Positions 33,206 through 44,116 of a stretch of DNA of 64,000 bases are shown one piece after another. The notes under the pieces are model-generated. The model was not told where the DNA came from. It did no database searches and saw nothing but the letters and a program-made list of their open reading frames with translations. A program made the position numbers and the translations under genes. Every line of letters starts with the position of its first letter. Positions within the stretch are counted from its first letter, which is position 1. Where the stretch lies: NCBI GenBank assembly GCA_003427395.1, contig BFEA01000273.1:1693143-1757142 (forward strand), read 5' to 3'. The stretch comes from Chara braunii (lineage: Eukaryota; Streptophyta; Charophyceae; Charales; Characeae).

Positions 33206-34534
33206 GATGACGTTCGCCGAATGAAAAGAACTTGTGTGCGACGTCAATGACCCACAACCTCCTTCCTGCGGGCACAAAACCGTTGGCCCGGCGGATGACG
33301 AATTCCAGGCAGGCACATGGCCCGCTCTTCGCGTGGCCGCCCGACGCGCAAATCGCAGGGCTCTGCGATGCGTTGCCTGTGGTGTCAGCCCCTACCCATC
33401 CGGTGCAACCCCGCGGGACGGGAAGGGCAAAAAGCAAGGGAACTGGCCCTTGGCGAATTGACCCTGTCAATTCATTACATTCGACGACTGAAAGGTATAG
33501 GGTCCCGATACCGGTTTCGAAAATCGCTGCGACTACGAAGAGATATTTTTTTTTTTGGGCAGGCCCTGTCAATTACTTGCATGAGGCCCGTCGATTCCTT
33601 CCGTGAGGCCTATCGAACGCTCCACAGGCTCCATGGCACGATTTGAAACCGGAAATGCCCTTCCTACCTGAGCAGCGGGCCCACTTCCAAACATTGGAAG
33701 GCAGGGCTACAAAATGAATCCGCCCCCCTCCCTCATGCTTGTTTCGTCACTTCCATTTCGTTGGGGAAACGCTGCCAGATGGAGCACTCGCGCTAGGAAG
33801 TGTCAACACGAAACGTCTGCAAAACGCGCTTATCAACGCCATCACCGTCGCACGCCTCAACATTCGCGCCGTCGTTGTCGTGCTCCTGACCACTCACGCC
33901 GAACAGTTTGATCTCGTCGTCGCCATCACATGCATAGCGCACAAGCATCGTGCGCCATCGCCTGCCAGCATCCCGTGCAGGTCGCAGGATTTTTGGCACA
34001 TTTCAACTTTACAGGAGCCGCCAAATGCACACGAGCTTTGCCCACGTCATTGCTCCAGCTTCATTATTCGACCTGATCCATGATCGTGCCCATCAGCCCA
34101 TGTCCCCACTCTCGATTTCGAGGTGCTTTATTTGCACATGCACATTGCTCGTTGTGCCATATCATCGTGTTATAGCTGCGCTTGATGTGCAGGACCTTTT
34201 TCATAGTCGCGTCTGTTTCCTTTTCCATAGCGCCCTCTCTCGAACGCCGCGCTTGGCATAGCAGTCCAAGCGTGCCACGGGATCGGATCCTTGATTCGGT
34301 TGCGCTATTCCGGAGCCTGACAGCGTCTCGGATCACCCCTATTGTAGACTTCACCAGCGAACGAGAGGAGGTACGTGTGCACGAGCATGGTTCAAATACG
34401 AAAAGGAAAGTGCGGGATGGGAGATGTGCACAGTCTGATGCTCATGTTTGTGAGTTGGCGACAACCTGATCAAATAGTAAACCACGTCCGATTGGATTCT
34501 CCTAATTCACGCAATTATAGGTGCTATCTAAATC
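33206..34534. other. Interval without recognisable genes
   Basis: Many short overlapping ORFs occur on both strands (for example 33,232-33,606 and 33,739-34,083) without known motifs. GC content is moderate. A T-rich tract lies at 33,546-33,558. Confidence 0.4.
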
Positions 34535-34580
34535 CATGTGATTGCAAAAATGTGCATTTGCACATTTTTGCAATCACATG
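34535..34580. repeat. Perfect 22-bp inverted repeat with 2-bp loop
   Basis: The left arm starts CATGTGATTGC and ends ATGTGCA at 34,556. TT follows, then the exact reverse complement runs from 34,559 to 34,580. All 22 pairs match. It would extrude as a cruciform or form an RNA hairpin. Confidence 0.97.
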
Positions 34581-34759
34581 CACATGCAAAAGCGAGTGGA
34601 AAGGTGATCTGCATTTGGGGAAGGTCTTTTTTTTTTTTTTTTTTTTCCATTTTTTTTTTCTTCAAGAAAGGCCCATATGCAAGACCTATATCCTGGTGGT
34701 GGTAAGAGAACCACCTGGATTGAGGCTTTGCCAATCGGGCCGCTTCATCTATTGGTGGG

Positions 34760-35105
34760 GAGCATCACCTGCTGGAAATCGGGTCAAGCGTCCCATAAAT
34801 ACATCTCTGTAACACAGTACATCATTGAAACTGACACCATCGCCCCAAACCCAGATCTATTCTTCCCCCTCATCCTACAGCAGGGTTGGGTATTGGGGGG
34901 GCGCACTGGGGGGCACCAATGGAATCTCCCTCCGTCCCCATAACCCCTGCCGTCCTCCCGACTGTCCTCAGGGCCCTAAAGCGTCTCCTGCTGGAAACCG
35001 GGTCCAGCGTCCCATAGATAGGATAATGACCTGCCGTACTTTCTTGATTGTGCCGCCTATTGCTGGAAACCGGGTCCAGCGTCCCTTATCAGTTCAATTC
35101 ACACA
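34760..35105 (+). repeat. Three copies of CTGCTGGAAACCGGGTCCAG beside the LINE 3' end
   Basis: The motif (with GCGTCCC after it) occurs at about 34,769, 34,986 and 35,059, each followed by different sequence. It lies just beyond the LINE's downstream end and may be a target-region repeat or the residue of earlier insertions. Confidence 0.6.
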
Positions 35106-35341
35106 GGCCCGAAACTTCTGAATATGGAAGAGACAGCAGAGCTCATCGGAAAACTAGTAGAAAACAACAGACTGAGATTGAGTATACTCCAGGTGCAGGA
35201 CCAGAAAACTAGTAGAAAGCAATCAGACGAAAAAAAAACGACTGAGGCTCTTTAAAAAGCAATATGAGATTGAGTATACTTCGGACAAATAAGACAGATA
35301 AGTAGAGACCCAGAAGGTCCTCAGCCCCACTCCAGGAAGGC

Positions 35342-35716
35342 TCACGCGACTGGGAGGATTTTTGCTAAGGACAGCGGGTGGGGCGGGAAAGGGTTTGTGA
35401 ACTCCTGAGCCGGCCGTAGCGGGGAGCCGGGATCAATTGTAGTCCAGTCATGAAAAATCAGTTGATAATCTCTTGCTATCCCCGCCCGGGGGTCCTCCTG
35501 TGAATCCGTTTCTGGTTGGCGACCAGTCCATTTTACCTCCGCCACCCATCCCTCCCGTTCTCCCCCTAGCCAGTTCCTGCTAAATGCAGAGATGATTCTG
35601 TTCATATCTCCCCAGGAATGCATTTGGTCGAGCTTATCTTTAGCTACCTTCCATTGGGTCGCTATCTCGTACTGAACTAATGTCCGGATCTGTTCTATGG
35701 CTTCACCGTCCTCCAC
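35342..35716 (-). pseudogene. LINE ORF2 C-terminal end
   Basis: A 124-residue frame follows the zinc-binding segment and includes EQIRTLVQYEIATQWKVAK and FSRNWLGGEREGW, consistent with the tail after zf-RVT in plant LINE ORF2. It ends at 35,342. It is separated from upstream ORF2 by a disrupted stretch with a 36-bp direct repeat (35,766-35,801 and 35,849-35,884). Confidence 0.55.
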
Positions 35717-35931
35717 CCGTGCCCCATCTATCTCAAAGCAGCATCTTTTCCACCATATGGTCCATAGAAGAGCCCTCCAGTCCCATGGCCATGTTGCGCC
35801 ACATTTTCCTCAAAAGTATTCCCTCGGATTGGGGGGTAGTATCCTAACAGAAGAGCCCTCCAGTCCCATGGCCATGTTGCGCCAGGAACTATGTGGCGTC
35901 GTATCCTATCCCAGCTCCTCCACAGTAATAC

Positions 35932-36249
35932 TCAGGCGGGGCATTGGAGGAAGATATGCTCAATGGTCTCGGCCCGCCTCCGCCCAGGATAGCTCGAGAG
36001 GCACTTCTGGCACCATGGCAGTGCCTTCCCTTGTTGTTCCAGACGNGTGTGGTCTATTAGCCAATCATTAGTTGGAAGGCACCTGTGCTCGATCTGCCAC
36101 TGGAGAGCGGAGATTTTGGCTGGTCTGTTGCTATACTGTGCAAACCACTGGATGGGTTTCAAAAGTTTATGGTCAACGTTGAGGCGGCGATACCATCTGT
36201 CCTCTACACGATCCCGCAGGTTGCATTTGGGTCTGAGCATTCGGTACAC
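35932..36249 (-). pseudogene. LINE zinc-binding RT tail (zf-RVT)
   Basis: The frame contains RWYRRLNVDHKLLKP, LQWQIEHRCLPTNDWLIDH, then CQKCLSSYPGRRRAETIEH and IFLQCPA. The C-X2-C...H...C arrangement following ITALQWxLxxxxLPT is characteristic of zf-RVT tails of plant LINE reverse transcriptases. One ambiguous base lies at 36,046. Confidence 0.8.
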
Positions 36250-36369
36250 CGATTTGGATTTTAAGCTTTGTAGTGTCAGTGTGTTGGATTCCCTTCTCCC
36301 GGTCAGTGAGTTCAGGATCCAACACCACTCATCAGGGTCCAGGGGGAGGTCGTCAATTGGGACCCTTGG

Positions 36370-37592
36370 TCAGAACCTCCTTTGGCGCCCTCCGTTCTCT
36401 GTAACCCTGATGCGATACACCTCTTTTATGTTCTTCCAAATGAAGGGTTGCTGTGTGCTTCGCAGTTCCTCGTCCTTCAAATCGGAAAAGACTTCTATAA
36501 GTACGTGGGACTGGTCGGCGAGGTGTATATGTCCCACTTCGTGTTCTCGGTCAGGTAGACCCACCCAGTCGCCTTCCTTCATGCAGGGTCCTTTTCTGAA
36601 GGTGGTATACCAACGAAGGGGAAAACTGTCAATCAGCTCCTCCAATGCCCTCTCAATGAAGTGGCAGTACCGTAATGTTGCTCGTATCCTGTCAGTACTC
36701 TTCCAGTCCTTTTCCTCTGTGTCCCAGAGGTCCCCGACCCTTCGTATACCGTGCTTCACCCATCCCTTCCATGGAGAGTCCGAGGCGTTCCGCACTCGTC
36801 CCTCGGAATCTGTTATTAGACGGTTACCAAATAGGGGTTGCCGGTATATTTCCTTCCATCTTTCTGGTGTCGGTCTGTTGGGGGGGGGGAGCTTCCTCCA
36901 TGTGCGTATAAGACGTAGCCATAATTTGTCTGTGGGGTCCCCGTTTCTGTATTTCCTGGTTAACCGCCAGTACCTGTCCTCCAACCACACATAGGGGTCA
37001 ATTTCGGGTGGGGATTCTGGGGCGAGATTGGAGATTTGTGCCAGGGCAAGAGGGACCCATGGAGAGGTCGGAGAAAAAATAATGTGCTGAAGCCAGCGAA
37101 TTGAGAGCGCATGGAATTGTGTGGCTGGATCCACAATTCCTAATCTGCCTCTGTTCTTAGGTTGGATTACGGAATCCCATGCCACCCGGCTTATCGCACG
37201 GGCGTTATTGCTATCCCCCCTCCACAGGAAGGGCGCTAACTGTTGTTTGAGTGTTTTAAGCCCCCCGTTACTCATTGGCCATAGGATGGCCTTGTACCAG
37301 AGTGTGGCCAGGACCACATTGTTGATGACGAGAGCTCGCCCGAAGATGGACGGACGCTGATTGTTCCATTTTTCAAGTTAAACTTGTGCTGGTCCCATAA
37401 GCCACTCGTCGTTAGATGCTGGCCTTCCTTTAGCGTGACTAATGCCCCTAGGATTCTAAGGTGGTCATCAGGGGTTAGCCATGTGATTCGTGGGTTTTCC
37501 GGAGGTCTTTCCCCTTGATGGTGTATCCACCACCCCGTGGTCTCCTGTCCCCAATTAACAGTCATATCTGATAGGCGGCAGAATTTATTCAT
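36370..37592 (-). pseudogene. LINE ORF2 middle region (post-RT)
   Basis: Two overlapping frames (37,592-37,272 and 37,317-36,370) carry ITWLTPDDHLRILGALVTLK, PSYGQ, then ATLWYKAILWPMSNGGLKT, LAPFLWRGDSNNARAISRV, and KNRGRLGIVDPATQFHAL. The FLWxG...RVAW...GGLGI pattern is the usual segment downstream of RT in plant LINEs. A frameshift near 37,300 joins the two parts. Confidence 0.8.
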
Positions 37593-37595
37593 GAG

Positions 37596-38354
37596 CTACT
37601 GAATTTCCTCCATGTTGGCCGCTGTCGCCTCAACCATTACGGTGAGGTCATCTGCAAATAGGGAGCAGATAGGTATAGCCTTGTTGGGGATGTTCGCTAT
37701 TTTAATCCGTGTGAGGTCTTTGTTTTGGCGTAGATTGGCTGATAATGCCTCCATGATCACTAGGAAGAGGTAGGGGGCAATGGGATCCCCTTGTCTCACC
37801 GACCGTTGGAGCTCAAATGGCGGCGCCACCGACCCATTGACCTGGACACAGGTGGTGGCGTTATTGTGGAGAATCTTTTCCCAGCGCCGGAATGTTGGAC
37901 CAAAGTTCATTTTGTCCAGGCACATGTCTAGAAAATGCCAGTCTACGTGATCGTAGGCTTTCTCGAAGTCAATAAAGATAATCGCCGCATTGGCTTGCTT
38001 CCGTCGTGCTAACTGGACTACGTCATTCACCAGCAGGATGTTTTCTTGGATACTCCTGCCTGACATAAACCCGGTTTGGGCTGGGTGAATGACCTCTTCC
38101 AATACAGATGCCATGCGGTTGGCCAGGGCCTTCGAAAGCATTTTATATACTACAGTGAGTAATGTGATGGGTCTATGATTTCTAATGTTCATTTTGTCCC
38201 CTTTCTTGTATAGAAGGGACAGCACCCCTTTCCCCACGGTCTCTCCCATTTCCCCTGCCTCCCATACTTTTTGGTAGTATTCCCATAGGTCGGCACATTT
38301 GGGGAAGGTCAATCGATGTCGATTGAGGAAGGTGTCGAATGCACATTTCAGCAT
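37596..38354 (-). pseudogene. LINE reverse transcriptase domain
   Basis: 252 residues with RPITLLTVVYKMLSKALANR, HPAQTGFMSGRSIQENIL, IIFIDFEKAYDHVDWHFL, SVRQGDPIAPYLFLVIMEAL and the catalytic SLFADDLTVMVEA box. All core RT blocks are present and in frame, so this domain is the best preserved protein of the LINE. The methionine at 38,354 is not the true start. Confidence 0.92.
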
Positions 38355-38498
38355 CCATCAAATTGTCTGGGCGAATGCCACTGGCAAACGAACATGTCCA
38401 AGACATTTAAACGGGCCTTTATCCGATATAGGCCTCAGGCCTTGTAAAAATAGAGCAGCACGGGCCTTGTAAAAGTAAAGCATTGTGAAAAGGTATCT

Positions 38499-39583
38499 TG
38501 TCAGGGCTCAGAAACGTGAAAACAGGTCAAAGGTCAAGTTCTCTATCAACAGGCACATCTAAATCTAAGGCAAAGGGCATTGTCAAAAGACTTACCTGTT
38601 CACCAGGAGATGTGTATGTCATGTCTGTTCGGGTAAGGGTGTGTCTGTACGTGCAGGCAGTGTACCTGTTCGTGCAAAGGAAAGTGCCTGTTCAAGTAGT
38701 AAATGTGTCTNTTCGTTTAGAGTTGTGCCTGTCCNAANGNGAAGTNAGTAGGCACAGTCCCAGTTCTGGTCTAAGTCAAGGGGTCAGTCCAGATCCAGAC
38801 TTTCAAGTCCAAATCCAGGCCGAAGTGCCTCAGCAGCAGTTGAANCTCATTGGGACTGTACTGGGACACATGCAATGCAGGGTCTGGGACAAAGGGAGAG
38901 GCTGAATTGAGCCAATGCAGACCCAGCGAGGAGTGGCCAGCACTATAAATAGAGTTGCCTGCCTCATTCCTCGCCAGATCTCCACTGGCTGCAATGCGTG
39001 GAAGTGCTGGTGCACTTGTGCGCTGAGTCAGGAGGAGCAGCCCTGGAGGAGAAGACGCGCTGGAGGGAGGAAGAAGCCTGTACGCTGGAAGTGATGCAGC
39101 CATAGCTGCCCAATGAGTTAGCATTAGTAGTAGAGGGTTAGTATGTAGCTATGAGTAGTATCCAGAGTAGATCCTCATGAGTATTAAAGAGTGTGTATGC
39201 ATCATAGGAGGAAGGGATTGAGGCTGAGAGTGTTCATTCAAGGTTTGGCTATGGAAGATACTTACCTGAGTTGAATGTGACCTGCAGAGGTGGAGCTGAT
39301 GAGCAGTGACCACATTGATGACTTGGAGACTATCTGCAAGGGTAGCACTGATTCATTGGAAGTCATATTGATGAGTTGGCAAGATATTGGTGTTGCGCTG
39401 ACGAGTGTTGGACTTAGGGGAACTTTGAAACACTTTGTATTCATATTTCTGATAATATAAGCTGTGAAACTCGGTCCTCATCTTCTCTATCTTTGTCTAT
39501 TGTGAGACTACTGTTCATTGTGTGTGGGAGTATGATGCATGGCATGTACACACTTGCGTGAGATGGTCCCCAGGACCCATGCA
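38499..39583 (+). mobile_element. LTR of a separate plus-strand LTR retrotransposon
   Basis: The block starts TGTCAGGGCTC at 38,499 and ends ATGCA at 39,583, five bases before a primer-binding site. It contains a TATA box (TATAAATAG, 38,944-38,952) and a degenerate ~30-bp repeat of GCCTGTTC (38,595-38,740) with several ambiguous bases. No second LTR copy is seen, so the left edge is tentative. Copia or Gypsy cannot be decided without pol. Confidence 0.6.
38944..38952 (+). promoter_or_regulatory. TATA box of the LTR
   Basis: TATAAATAG in a GC-balanced context inside the putative LTR, about 640 bp before its end. It is a plausible core promoter for the element RNA. Confidence 0.5.
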
Positions 39584-39588
39584 AAATT

Positions 39589-39601
39589 TGGTATCAGATG
39601 C
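39589..39601 (+). promoter_or_regulatory. Primer-binding site of the 38.5-kb LTR element
   Basis: TGGTATCAGATGC, matching the initiator Met-tRNA site TGGTATCAGA at its first ten positions. It starts five bases after the LTR end. Confidence 0.75.
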
Positions 39602-40099
39602 TCGCTACACTCATAGCGCTGGCCTGATCAAGGCCGGCGAGAAGAAGTGGTGATGGAGGATAGTGAAGGAGGGAGGAGGAGAAGAAGTGTGCGATAGTGG
39701 GGGAAGCAGGCCAAAGAAGAAATGGCGAAGTCTACTTACCTGGAGCGTGCGGAGCGTCGTGGAGAATCTTCATCGGCGGTATCTTCAAGAAAAGAGAAGC
39801 ACCTCCTTTTCCTGAACCTGCATGCATGTGTGTGTCCCCTACCTTCTCTCTCTCTGACCCTCTGAAGGTGACTGCTGCTGATCTGGTCAGGAGTTGAAGT
39901 CTGGATCTGGGTTGTCCTAGCTGTCAGGTCTGAGCCGTCAGAGTCTGATGACCCAAGTGTGATGTGTCAGGGACTGGTCACACTAGAGTAGGTGGCCCAG
40001 TGTTCTGCGAATAGGAGTAGGTGGCCCAGTGTTCTGCGAATAGGAGTAGGTTTCTCTCCTATCCCTCTTGATAGGCAGGCTGGATATCGTGGGAGTAAG
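39602..40099 (+). other. Internal leader remnant and junction to element G2
   Basis: Purine-rich leader sequence follows the primer site. At 39,984-40,050 a 33-bp unit, GGTGGCCCAGTGTTCTGCGA plus AATAGGAGTAGG, is tandemly duplicated. No gag is found, so the rest of this element was lost or replaced by G2. Confidence 0.4.
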
Positions 40100-40500
40100 G
40101 GGCGATCGGTGGTCTTCATGAAGGATACGAGTGTGCGGGTCAGGGGGTGATGAGGGGAGACGAGATACGTACCTGGTGCATGAGGGAGGTCGGCTATGGT
40201 GTTGACGTCATGTACATTGGTCTTCAAAGTCGAAGTGAGCCTGTTGCAAGAATGCAGTTGTAGTAGGATAGGCTAGGTAAAGTAGGAAGGGCGATGGGCG
40301 CCATACAGTAGGAGCGACATTGGATATTGCGTTGGTGTGGCCTGAGGGCTTGAACATAAGCTCATGAGTTCATTGTAATGCTCTTATGTGGATGGAATCT
40401 TGGCGCATTTATGCTCTCTGCTTGGTACATGACTACTTGAACATTTGTGTGATTTCGCAACTTGGCTTTCTGTATATCGTTCTCACTCATATTCCTTGCA
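40100..40500 (+). mobile_element. 5' LTR of Gypsy element G2 (left edge uncertain)
   Basis: From about 40,165 it aligns with the 3' LTR at 47,145-47,457, and both end CATATTCCTTGCA. To the left, GGTGGTCTTCATGAAGGATAC resembles the longer LTR of copy D (59,506-60,523, minus), so the true LTR probably extends further left than the 3' LTR suggests. Confidence 0.65.
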
Positions 40501-40503
40501 ATT

Positions 40504-40515
40504 TGGTATCGGAGC
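40504..40515 (+). promoter_or_regulatory. Primer-binding site of G2
   Basis: TGGTATCGGAGC, one mismatch from the initiator Met-tRNA site, three bases after the LTR end at 40,500. Confidence 0.85.
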
Positions 40516-41984
40516 TGGTTCGTGATCTCCATTACTTGGCGCTGGCGACATTGTTACTTGGTGCATTGACGACGCTTTTGTGCAATGAGGATACTTTGGC
40601 GCTGGCTTGTTGATGCGGGACCCGGGTAAAGGGGTGCGCTGCAGGAAGGCTATGGCGACAGCCTGAGAGTCGTAGCGACAACGGGTGTATGTATGATGAT
40701 GAGAGCACGATGATGTGGCATTTGGCTGAGGTGGCACTGCATTGCATTGTGGGTGGTACCGAGGCTACGGCCGGTCATCAAAATGCACATTCGGCTCAAT
40801 TGGTGAGAAATTTGTGGTTGGGGGCAGCTATCTCCAGGTACGTTGTTCCCTTACCTTATCTTCCCTCTCAATCTCTTCTTACCGTGAGGAAGTGAGTCCA
40901 ACCTTGAGTGTCCTCTCTTTTTGTGTAAGGAGTCGTGACCGCTCTACCTTGAGAGACGATATTCTTCTCGTTGGCACATCTGGCAGGAGAGGGCGGTGCC
41001 TCTGAAAGGCCCTGATCGGAATACGGGTCACGGTCACCATGCGGACCCATGAGAGTAGTACACGCAGGCTATGCTGCTTTGTCCATTGAAAGCTCTTTGC
41101 TGCGCTCATAGAAGTGGTGTGCGGGCTGACCAGTCCTATGCAGACGCTTACCAGACTGTCTATAAATATTTCTGGTGTGGTTCTGATATGTCCACTGGCT
41201 GTGATCGTCGTCCTGTTTGCGACGTTAAATAATTCCCGAGGACCTTGGGGGTTGTCCTTAAACTGCCTCTTGATCAGCCAGATCAGTCAGACGTAAGGCT
41301 CATTGCACACGAGGATAAATAAAGGGCAGTTCTGGTCATAAGCATATTCCTTGGGCACAAGGGTGGGCCATTAATGAACACCTTAGACACTACTGCTCGA
41401 TGATGCCTACAGGCACGTTGGATACAAGGGAAGGAAGGTTCTAATTGATGCTCAATCTCTAAATCACAACCATTTCCATTGTGCATACATTTGCTCACAT
41501 GATCTACTTTTATTTTGATTAGTTAGTTGACAGACTGCTAACACCTCACATACCTCCTAGACTAGGACTGTAATGTTCTACCATAGTCAGTTTTTCGAAG
41601 CTCCTGTAAGAGAACTAATCGAAGTATGCGTACAGACTGTGTGAATGTTGTTGATACCACTTGAACAGTAGCACAGGTAAGTTGCCGGACATTATTTTAT
41701 TTTTAACTATTTTTTTAACCGGTCAGACGCATGCTGCGGTAGGTTCGAGGGAAAACACTAGTGCAGACAGCGAATGCCTAGCTGATGAGTGGATCAAAAG
41801 GTGGTGAAGTTACAACTGACGACAGAAGGCAAACACGACGTGATACATGTAGGATACCTGTAGCGTTATAGGTCTTGCTATCGGGAGACGAAAGACGAAT
41901 CAAGGCCGAAGCAAGGGAGACTGCTAGTGAAGCAGCAACAACCGTGGAAAGGACAGTAGAAGCAGCAAAGCTAGTGCAATAGCA
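40516..41984 (+). other. Leader of G2
   Basis: Aligns with the reverse complement of 58,640-59,490 in copy D; for example both encode MHC-WYRGYGRSSK-like peptides and the segment GTTGGATACAAGGGAA. The conserved short frame at 40,742-41,005 recurs in D (59,287-58,961) but shifts differently, so it is leader rather than a gene. Confidence 0.55.
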
Positions 41985-43388
41985 ATGGCTGCTTCTCCAG
42001 CAACATCTGCAGCAACCTCGTCTGGCCAGTCGCTCCGTACGCCGCTCAACTTGACCAACTCGCAGTCCATTTCCAAAACGTCAGAAGCTGGTACCAGTCA
42101 GATGGCGGGCTCGCAGTTCAGCTCGCCGCCTCCACGCACCAGGAACGAGATAGAACCCCAACAAGTGGAGTTGATCTGCTTCAGGTTAGAGAAGGAACTT
42201 AAAGAGGCTAATGAAAGAGAAAATGAAACTAGGGATAGAAGTGGCAAACTTGAGGGTAGGGCGGCAGACAAAGTTGCATTAGAGGGGTTAGATGACTCAG
42301 CACTTGACGATGATTTGAAGATTGTCAAGGCGAACATTTTGTCCATGCACACTTACATGGACAACAAACTGGACGCTATCCAGGATACCCTTGACTAGAT
42401 ACTGGATGCCATACACAGGCCCGGTTTCAAGCCAACAATTTTGCCATTGCTGCCGTTGTCGGCGATGACAGGCCCGTACCTGCCGCAATCTGGTACACTA
42501 CTAGGCAGTACTTGAGCAGCAGCAGCACAGACTGTTGCTTCTACTTCTTCTGGTCCAGCGGTTGGAGCTACACCACAACCGCCACCTGTCCCACCTGCGG
42601 GACAGCAGCAACCTTGGTACCCCAAGACCCCTTTGAAACCACCCTCAACCTTCTTAGGTGATAAGAAGGATGAGGCTCTCGACACTTGGTTGAGAACAGT
42701 TCCAGTGTGGGTAGGGGCGAAGAGGATTGTAGTAGAGGAAGAGGTGATAACTGTTGCCACATACCTTGAGGGATCGGCAACAAGATGGCTAGATGGATTG
42801 GTAGCTTCAAAAGGGTTCGGCAGGCGAATGACCGAATGGGCAAAGACCCATACACTAGAAAGTTTCATGGACTTGGTGGAAGCGCGTTGGCACAACCTAC
42901 AACAGGCACAGATTGTCACTGATGCGTTGACCCGACTTGATACTAAAAACTACAAGACCGTGCGCGAACTCACCTCGACTGTTGAGCGCATGATTGTCGT
43001 TCTGGGGGTACGCTAAGATCCTCTGCAGGTCTTAATGACCATGTTCTTGAGATGTCTTCCCAAAGACGTCAAGAACTTGTTAGCCAGCGAGGCTCGCCTC
43101 AAGTATCACACGTTTGAGACCTTTAGCAAGAAGGCTCTAGATTTGGAGGCCACGCTAGGAGGTGCTCAACAACCCTCTACGGACGGAAGAAAGAAGAAGA
43201 GTCCACAAGAGTGGAAGAAGAAAAGAAGCCGATTGATGATGGTTGATGTCGATGGCACTCGAACCGAGATCGACGACTATTCTGACTTAGTGGGTGGTTC
43301 AGAGTTTGACGACGAGGATAGTGTTGAGGGTAGCAACCTCACTGCTTTGGTAAAAGTTAAGGCAGGTGGCCGTGACAAGGGCGGTTAA
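41985..43388 (+). pseudogene. gag: gag of G2
   Basis: Three frames: 41,985-42,398 starts MAASPATSAATSSGQ, is Ser/Thr-rich, then a charged helical segment (LEKELKEANERENETRDR) likely to form a coiled coil. 42,633-43,016 carries LDTWLRTVPVWVGAKRI and ATYLEGSATRWLDGL, then FMDLVEARWHNLQQAQ, the retrotransposon gag (capsid) domain. 43,035-43,388 continues with MTMFLRCLPKDVKNLL. Stops at 42,398 and 43,014 and a gap between frames break it. Confidence 0.82.
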
Positions 43389-43442
43389 CAGAGGAGTCTG
43401 GGGCAAACCCAGAACCCGAACAAGATTACGGCTTGGGTTAGA

Positions 43443-43628
43443 GTGGGTTTGGATCAAGATGCGTGGCCGGACTGTTATACGCGGGATGCTTGCATCAATT
43501 GCGACGAGTATGACCATCAACAGTTTAAATACAAGAATGCAAAGGTTTCACAAAAGATATCTGCTAAAGGTGGGATTCCTTCTTCCCAAAGTGGGGCCTC
43601 TATGAGTTCCGGTTCGGGAAACACATAG
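43443..43628 (+). pseudogene. Degenerate zinc knuckle of G2 gag
   Basis: Encodes CINCDEYDHQQFKY, which matches C-X2-C-X4-H-X4-C except that the last cysteine is tyrosine. The metal site is therefore probably lost. It lies between the capsid domain and the protease region, as expected. Confidence 0.65.
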
Positions 43629-43639
43629 GGTCCGTAGAA

Positions 43640-44100
43640 GTTGTAGCTGCTTCTACTCGTGTTGAAGCGGGTGATGTACCCTCCCCGTTTCAAGAGTTGG
43701 CCGAAGCTATTGACTCCTTAGTCACCCCGTAGACGCATCCTAACCCAACGACACTTTGTTCGCTGGATGTGTCTGAGGACTTAGAGGACCTACAAAGAGA
43801 GTGGCCGGCAAAGGACCCTCGTGAGTCCTGGGTGGCATTAAGTCGAGGTTCATTTCTGCGTTGATAGACTGCGCCAAAAGGATCGGGTGCAGCGCCTTAG
43901 TAGACCGGTAGCATCTGACTTTCTCCTATGCAAGAGGGAAACCTAATCACAAGATTTCATTCCTGGTTAGCGACGACTTACCGTTTGACATGTTGTTAGG
44001 CATATACTACCTTGAGGTTGCCAAACCCCTATTTGACTGGGAGAAGAAAGTGCTAAAGGATGAGTTGCCTAATTGGAGGACCGTTTGACTGACTAAGTAT
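43640..44100 (+). pseudogene. Protease remnant of G2
   Basis: A disrupted stretch around 43,850 encodes FISALIDCAKRIG where ALIDCGA/DSGA is expected. About 44,000 encodes LPFDMLLGIYYLEVAKPL, the equivalent of the (D)MLLGMPWL strand of Gypsy proteases. The active-site glycine appears replaced and stops intervene. Confidence 0.55.
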
Positions 44101-44116
44101 AAAGCTAGCAGGTTAA

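Larger units (their letters stand above)
35120..38400 (-). mobile_element. 5'-truncated plant-type LINE (L1-like non-LTR retrotransposon)
   Basis: It encodes RT, a long C-terminal domain and a zinc-binding RT tail in ORF2 order on the minus strand. Endonuclease and ORF1 are missing, so the copy is truncated at about 38,400, as is common after incomplete target-primed reverse transcription. The 3' untranslated part (35,341 to about 35,120) holds two GAGTATACTnCAATCTCA-like repeats. No poly(A) tail or target duplication is obvious, so ends are approximate. Confidence 0.82.

Noticed and set aside
36047-36994. 315-residue plus-strand ORF
   Set aside because: It is antisense to the LINE ORF2, whose minus-strand frame carries the recognisable motifs.
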